Assembly: GCA_018610025.1 (NCBI GenBank)
Contig: JAHENW010000018.1
Span: forward strand, 1-9,171
Reading direction: 5' to 3'
Length of the DNA stretch: 9,171 nt
DNA from: Thermoplasmatota archaeon
GTDB taxonomy: Archaea; Thermoplasmatota; Thermoplasmata; Halarchaeoplasmatales; Halarchaeoplasmataceae
Shown here: positions 6,001 to 9,171 of the stretch, piece after piece
Layout: each line of letters starts with the position of its first letter
Numbering within the stretch: position 1 is the first letter of the stretch
Position numbers and translations under genes: made by a program
The notes under the pieces: generated by a model
Seen by the model: only the letters and a program-made list of their open reading frames with translations
What the model was told of the DNA's origin: nothing
Database searches by the model: none

Positions 6001-7584
6001 GATACGATCACGGTAGAACTTCTGGTCGATGCGGTCTCCGGCAGTTCGAGTGTGATATACAACGAGACATCGACTGGAGAAACTTCTTTGAACGGCACGG
6101 TTACAAATGACCATACCTACATCCATAACTCGGATGACGCTTACGAGCAGATCCAAGAAGAAACGGTGAGCTCAGGGGGTGTAAATACATTGCTCAGCGA
6201 GAGTTTTGAGGGCGGTGTACCACCTTCAGGATGGACCCAAGCAGACGGTCCTGACGATGGAAGTACAAACAGTTGGTATCAGGACGCTACTGCCTATGAT
6301 CAAAGTAACTCAGCTAGAATCGACTATGATTCTGGAGACAATGTAGACCAATACCTGATAAGTTCTGCGATAGATGCATCTACCTACAGCAACCTGCAGA
6401 TGACATTTTATCAACATTGTGACTGGCCAAGTTATTGGGCGGACAATTACATAGAGGTCTCGACTACAGATACTAATCCATCAAGCTTTACAACGGTGAA
6501 GACATTATCATCCGCGGCGCCAGATAGCGGATGGGAACAGAAAACCGTGGATCTTTCTGCTTATGATGGTGAATCGACCATTTACATCGGTTTCCGGTAC
6601 TATGGAACTAATGCTGAGAATTGGTACGTAGACATGGCAGAAGTGACTGGAGAACAAACTACAAGTGGGTTGGATCATGAATGGACGATGGACATCCCTT
6701 CCTATCCCACCGAACCAGTTGAATTCAACGTCGAGGCCTATCACTCGAGCAATACAGAAGGCGACGATGTCGACTTCCTGTATTCAACGGATGGAGGATC
6801 GACCTACACCCAAATGTTGACCGTTACCAAGACCAGTGACGATAACTCATATCAGACATACTCTATGCCGACGGATACCAGCGGAACAGTGTATATCAAG
6901 GCTGAAGATACGGACAGAACAGCTGGCAATACCAATCTAGATACGCTTTACGTGGACCATATGTACATAAAGGCATCATCATCTGACCCGCCGAGTGCAG
7001 TGATGGGTTACGACCACGAGACCACTCAATCATGGGTGGAACCGAGCTTCGGTACCAGTTCTTTGGTCACGCAGGATATCTCATTGAGCAGCGGTTGGAA
7101 CTTCGTATCCTTCAACTTGAACCCTAGTGATAGCTCATTGCTGTCTATCTTGAACACTACGGACTACGGGATAAATGGAAATTACGATAAAGTTGAGTAC
7201 TATGACGTATCTCAAGACGAATGGAAAACATTTACACCCGACCGAGCTTCACACTTCAATAGTCTCGACACATGGAACAGAGAGATGGGCCTTTGGATAC
7301 ACATGACCACCGCCGACACATTGACCGTAGAGGGGACAAAACCCTCTTCTACGACCATAACGCTGCAGCCTGGCTGGAACATGGTTGGATACCCGTCTAG
7401 TACGGACACCACAGCCAGCGATACTCTACCAGGTGCAGTTACCAAAATGGCGGTCTACGATGGATCCCAGGAGTACAATCTAAGGTATGAATACGACTTG
7501 ACCACGGTCACCATGAGTGCTAAGAACGGATACTGGGTGTACAATGGAGATTCGACTTCTGTAGACTGGGCTGTGAGCTACTGA
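3061..7584 (+). CDS. Large secreted subtilisin-like (S8, Kp43-type) multidomain protease
   Basis: The product has 1507 residues. An N-terminal hydrophobic segment (about 6-26) serves as signal peptide or anchor. The long pro-region (about 30-270) looks like repeated inhibitor-type units, for example YYIVQFVGPI from 124 and VIEVSFFDGTDL near 200. The catalytic set is complete: Asp297 (VTVCDSE), His341 in HGSHVTGT, oxyanion Asn445 (AMGNSG) and Ser519 in LSGTSMATPG. The GWYPSG and DQGFGR motifs after the serine and the following beta-sandwich (about 610-755) match the Kp43-like branch. Next come an Ig/FN3-like domain (about 755-858), a beta-sandwich (861-1038), a MAM or choice-of-anchor-J-like domain (about 1044-1200), a further beta-rich segment (1205-1322), and a duplicated GWN domain (about 1341-1507). 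There is no C-terminal membrane helix or LPXTG-like signal, so it is either released or held by the N terminus or its adhesive domains. It probably digests extracellular protein. The extra modules suggest binding to cell surface or polymer. Confidence 0.95.
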   Translation: MKKPRFWVLLVVLVLGISALSFGMVVSNRDNTSRSTVMIHKNGMSSDGLDSKDLEVLVDYKSYVLAEIPSDEINKLKREGYSVNEVSNRDMVAISDGQLNVNDGLPDTPDDLTISSYPSESEGYYIVQFVGPIKPQWKEEMRGMGARFQEFRHRYNFIVKMDEETKHSVKDLDFVNWVGIYQPAYRFDSELLEKSGEQVIEVSFFDGTDLRESVKGIESLGGEIQAIGMNGITAEIHTGRIEKVANLKGVNSISEGSEEPELYNGDATWITETNVQDDRKVTTQGVTGTDQLVTVCDSELYTTDGGHEMWEDPEGDPFGDNHRKVQDYYSIGGDLNSGTYHGSHVTGTVLGDAPDSNGDYLTYNYNDGNALDARLIHQDIGTSGGGLSLPNSMYNDAWQPSYDSGSRVHTNSWGGGISSYTGLAIDGDQFIWDNKDYNILFAMGNSGDGANTLSGEPEGKNFFSIGGVTNYPDQNTMYTSSSRGYADDGRIKPTVLHVAENVVSSDRSYDGYQSLSGTSMATPGLAGQLAQVREYYKKGWYPSGTPTASDGFNPSNALLKSTIINGAVEITGSGAYANDARFPNGDQGFGRSKLDRVLHFDGENRKLITYDSWNENNSLDTGESWTKEFKVDDSTQELEVTLAWSDYPGSDGSDSTDPAIVNDLDLELTTPSGTRYVGNAFTGNNPGYSQPDPTSNPWSGQRSAEYDGLNVEEDILLLPNQNGVEEGTYQLTVSGYNVPQSTQPFGVAISGGVSLNSAPAVDVTAPSENEIINGTYDIQWSATDEEDTNSNLDIKVDYSADGGSTWNTLEDGTGNNDGLLSWDTTTVLDGVNYIVRVNATDSNSAYTVNTSATFSVDNIKDDRWHMQAETPTETGLSMYPVENTQNSVSVGIPSSGEYSLGNWTTDAFGSDTDLGGQWNFTAYGYADPAGYFEGYLKAKLKDSSGTVIHETATDDQDVGSYSSYHQFSWSDTVSGSIASSDTITVELLVDAVSGSSSVIYNETSTGETSLNGTVTNDHTYIHNSDDAYEQIQEETVSSGGVNTLLSESFEGGVPPSGWTQADGPDDGSTNSWYQDATAYDQSNSARIDYDSGDNVDQYLISSAIDASTYSNLQMTFYQHCDWPSYWADNYIEVSTTDTNPSSFTTVKTLSSAAPDSGWEQKTVDLSAYDGESTIYIGFRYYGTNAENWYVDMAEVTGEQTTSGLDHEWTMDIPSYPTEPVEFNVEAYHSSNTEGDDVDFLYSTDGGSTYTQMLTVTKTSDDNSYQTYSMPTDTSGTVYIKAEDTDRTAGNTNLDTLYVDHMYIKASSSDPPSAVMGYDHETTQSWVEPSFGTSSLVTQDISLSSGWNFVSFNLNPSDSSLLSILNTTDYGINGNYDKVEYYDVSQDEWKTFTPDRASHFNSLDTWNREMGLWIHMTTADTLTVEGTKPSSTTITLQPGWNMVGYPSSTDTTASDTLPGAVTKMAVYDGSQEYNLRYEYDLTTVTMSAKNGYWVYNGDSTSVDWAVSY
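6181..6660 (+). other. Inserted MAM/choice-of-anchor-J-like domain within the protease (residues 1041-1200)
   Basis: The segment opens with LLSESFEGGVPPSGWT and closes with WYVDMAEVTG, the hallmarks of cleaved-adhesin, MAM or choice-of-anchor-J jelly-roll domains that bind carbohydrate or protein surfaces. It separates NSDDAYEQIQEE from LDHEWTMDIP. In other multidomain secreted proteins, as I recall them, similar motifs occur close together within one module. The boundaries are estimated by eye. Confidence 0.55.
7081..7584 (+). repeat. Duplicated C-terminal GWN domain of the protease (residues 1341-1507)
   Basis: Two diverged protein repeats are visible. The first runs from SGWNFVSFNL through YYD and GLWIHM to LTVEG. 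The second runs from PGWNMVGYPS through VYD and NGYWVYNG to VDW. The matching Gly-Trp-Asn openings are at residues 1345-1347 and 1438-1440. Such repeats are often seen at the C terminus of archaeal and bacterial secreted proteins, but their ligand is unknown to me. Confidence 0.65.
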
Positions 7585-7592
7585 TCAAAACC

Positions 7593-7617
7593 CTTTCTTA
7601 TTTCCTATTATTTTTAT
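7593..7617 (+). terminator. U-rich terminator after the protease gene
   Basis: About nine bases after the TGA stop there is a pyrimidine-rich stretch (TTTCTTATTTCC, then TATTATTTTTA). Oligo-U tracts without a hairpin are the usual archaeal intrinsic terminator. With the separate TATA box at 7635-7643, it suggests that the two plus-strand genes are transcribed separately. Confidence 0.55.
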
Positions 7618-7634
7618 GTAAGTTTCTCTAAAAC

Positions 7635-7643
7635 TTTTTATAT
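7635..7643 (+). promoter_or_regulatory. TATA box for the transglutaminase-like gene; probably leaderless
   Basis: TTTTTATAT is centred 29 bases before the ATG at 7668 and follows an A-rich BRE-like CTAAAAC. Transcription would start at about 7664-7667, at or just before the start codon. No GGAGG-like sequence lies between, so the message is probably leaderless, in contrast with the strong GAGGAGG site of the protease gene. Confidence 0.55.
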
Positions 7644-7667
7644 CGTTACAGAGCTGAATGACTATAG

Positions 7668-9171
7668 ATGAAGAGGAAAGACAGAAGGCCCGTATTCGCT
7701 CTTTTCGTACTGATATTATTGATCTTCAGTGGGATCTCTGCTTCCTTCTTCTCGGCATCATCGTCGGCTGAGACACGTGCCCCCGATTTGGATGATGACG
7801 GATTGGTCGACTGGCAGGAAGAATTGATGGGGACGGATAAGAACGATAGTTACGATCCCGGTTTATATTGTCTTTATGAAGAGGGATATCGAACCAAGGA
7901 TTACTGGGTTTGGCAGAATTTTTCTTCTGAGCATGGAGAATTTTGGATAGCTAGGGAGAGAGTAGTCGTCAGGAGGGGTACGAGTTTAAGTTTTGAGTCA
8001 GTAGATGGAGCTAACGTGAAGATCACACCTTCTAAAGAAAATATGGATCCATTGGCAGTTGAGGGAAACGAGGTTAAGGTACCAAAGGACAATTCTGTTG
8101 GGAAGTACATCCTAAATGCTACAGCAGGTAAATGGAACGCTTCCATGGATATATACGTCGTATTTGATCCTTGGGCTACAGATTTATCAGAGGAGGAAAG
8201 GCGTGCATACGCCTATGATGAGAACGGCCACAGGGACGAAGTAGGTTACATATACACTACAACCGGAAACCTTCATCCGGGCCCGCTTCATCCCTTCGGA
8301 GATTCTAACTCGAATATACTAGAGATGTATGAGTTCGCTCTAGCAGGGGTGGGGAACACAAGCGATCCCCGGAAGGCAGCGGTGAAGTTGGTCCGTATAG
8401 TAGCCCAAAGAAACACCGCGGAGCCCCTGGTCATGGACGAATATCGTGACGCATGCAACATCCTTTTCTACGAGAATTCAGAGGTAGCCAGTTTGACCTT
8501 GAGTGACGCAGAAGCTCTAGCAGTGAACGGTGTGAACATAGACGAACTGGGTGATAAAAGAAAGACCATGAATCATTGGTGTGACGAGAGCGCCTTCGCC
8601 CTCACCGCTTTGCTTCGCTCAGTTGGAATACCCAGCAGAATCGTATCCCTACATCCGACCGAGGAGACGGAACTCATGAGTCATTTTATCTCTGAGGCAT
8701 GGTTCGAGACTCCGCTTTACGAGAGAAACTGGACAGAGGACCAGGGAGGCTGGTTCGCATTAGACGCCGACGAGTGGAACGCGGAATGGTGGAGCGAGGA
8801 TCCAAAATTCTGGATGCCCATGGGTGAATGCTTCAGTTCGAGAGAAAATTATGGTAAAATCATTGAACACCTGTTCCGGGTCAACTATCGATACGAGATA
8901 GCTCATTATTACATACTAGGAACCTCCCAAGATCCAGAACTTAAAGAGATAACTGAAAAGTACAAGGGAAAGCAGATGATGGAATTGAGTTACGGCGAGA
9001 TAACGAAGTTCAAGGGGAGAGGAGGTGGGGATCTTTATAGGTTGAAGGTTGATAACCACACGAAACTCACACTTACTAAAACCGGTGGTATCCAGCCCCG
9101 CATATATGTTAACCAGGATGATTTTCCCGCCCTGAAGATATCATATCAAGGCTATCCACCGAGTAGTCCTA
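7668..9171 (+). CDS. Secreted transglutaminase-like protein with calcium-loop motif (partial, C terminus outside window)
   Basis: The ATG at 7668 opens a frame of 501 codons that runs off the right edge. A basic start and a hydrophobic stretch (about 8-30) indicate Sec export. DLDDDGLVDWQEELMGTDKN (residues 40-59) is a thrombospondin-type-3-like calcium loop. The transglutaminase-fold catalytic triad is visible: Cys305 (NHWCDESAFALTALLRSVGIPSR is the surrounding region), His339 (MSHFISEAWF) and Asp366 (GGWFALDADEW). Upstream of the core, VFDPWATDLSEEERRAY followed by GYIYTT and HPFG resembles the segment before the catalytic cysteine in animal transglutaminases (the human TG2 equivalents are NAWC, SEEERQEY, GFIYQG and WNFGQF). 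Members of this fold either cross-link glutamine to lysine or act as cysteine proteases or peptide hydrolases, so activity cannot be assigned. The protein is probably secreted and may act with the upstream protease on extracellular proteins. Confidence 0.9.
   Translation, partial: MKRKDRRPVFALFVLILLIFSGISASFFSASSSAETRAPDLDDDGLVDWQEELMGTDKNDSYDPGLYCLYEEGYRTKDYWVWQNFSSEHGEFWIARERVVVRRGTSLSFESVDGANVKITPSKENMDPLAVEGNEVKVPKDNSVGKYILNATAGKWNASMDIYVVFDPWATDLSEEERRAYAYDENGHRDEVGYIYTTTGNLHPGPLHPFGDSNSNILEMYEFALAGVGNTSDPRKAAVKLVRIVAQRNTAEPLVMDEYRDACNILFYENSEVASLTLSDAEALAVNGVNIDELGDKRKTMNHWCDESAFALTALLRSVGIPSRIVSLHPTEETELMSHFISEAWFETPLYERNWTEDQGGWFALDADEWNAEWWSEDPKFWMPMGECFSSRENYGKIIEHLFRVNYRYEIAHYYILGTSQDPELKEITEKYKGKQMMELSYGEITKFKGRGGGDLYRLKVDNHTKLTLTKTGGIQPRIYVNQDDFPALKISYQGYPPSSP
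7785..7847 (+). other. Thrombospondin-type-3-like calcium-binding loop in the transglutaminase-like protein
   Basis: Residues 40-60 contain the D-x-D-x-D-G-x-x-D-x-x-E spacing, followed by GTDKND, the pattern of calcium loops in TSP3 and dockerin-like repeats. Only a single unit is present, directly after the signal peptide. It suggests calcium-dependent folding outside the cell. Confidence 0.7.

Noticed and set aside
7659..7670. ATG at 7659 as an alternative start for the last gene
   Set aside because: It is in a different frame from the signal-peptide and transglutaminase frame. The ATG at 7668 opens directly into a basic, hydrophobic signal sequence.

Overview
This window looks like an archaeal chromosome segment of moderate G+C. 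The grounds are TATA-box promoters 25-35 bases from start codons, GGAGG/GTGAT-type ribosome-binding sites, GTG and TTG starts, frequent AGA/AGG/ATA codons, a HerA-family ATPase, and a short archaeal-type pilin with a KG|ALEG processing motif. The very large secreted subtilisin-like protease and the secreted transglutaminase-like protein suggest a protein-degrading euryarchaeon, perhaps of a Thermoplasmata-like lineage. That lineage guess is inference only and no marker gene here fixes it.

The left third (1-2873) is read entirely on the minus strand. From upstream to downstream it holds a pilin-like membrane protein (2439-2873), a HerA/FtsK-type ATPase (1110-2375, with coding sequence that appears to extend upstream to about 2426), and two adjacent paralogous genes of a family I do not recognise (522-1046 and the partial 1-441). 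The pilin and ATPase genes probably share a transcript. Each of the two paralogs has its own TATA element, so they are probably expressed separately although they lie head to tail.

A divergent intergenic region (2874-3060) separates these from the plus-strand genes. It carries one TATA element facing the pilin gene and a perfect 21-bp direct repeat facing the protease gene. Each copy contains a TATA-like core, which suggests a duplicated promoter.

The right two thirds is read on the plus strand. A 1507-residue secreted S8 protease (3061-7584) has a long propeptide, a complete catalytic set, a Kp43-like beta-sandwich and a chain of extracellular modules. One of these modules seems to be split by an inserted domain. 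After a U-rich terminator and a near-leaderless promoter comes a secreted transglutaminase-fold protein (7668 to the window end, partial). It carries a calcium-loop motif near its N terminus, and its core resembles the animal transglutaminase core beyond the catalytic triad.

Taken together, the right half encodes surface or secreted protein processing (cleavage and possibly cross-linking), and the left half encodes a surface pilin beside a DNA-pumping-type ATPase. I see no CRISPR array, tRNA, rRNA, insertion sequence or integrase. The most unusual points are the animal-like transglutaminase core, the nested domain in the protease, the apparent non-canonical start of the ATPase gene, the duplicated promoter unit, and the undescribed paralog pair.
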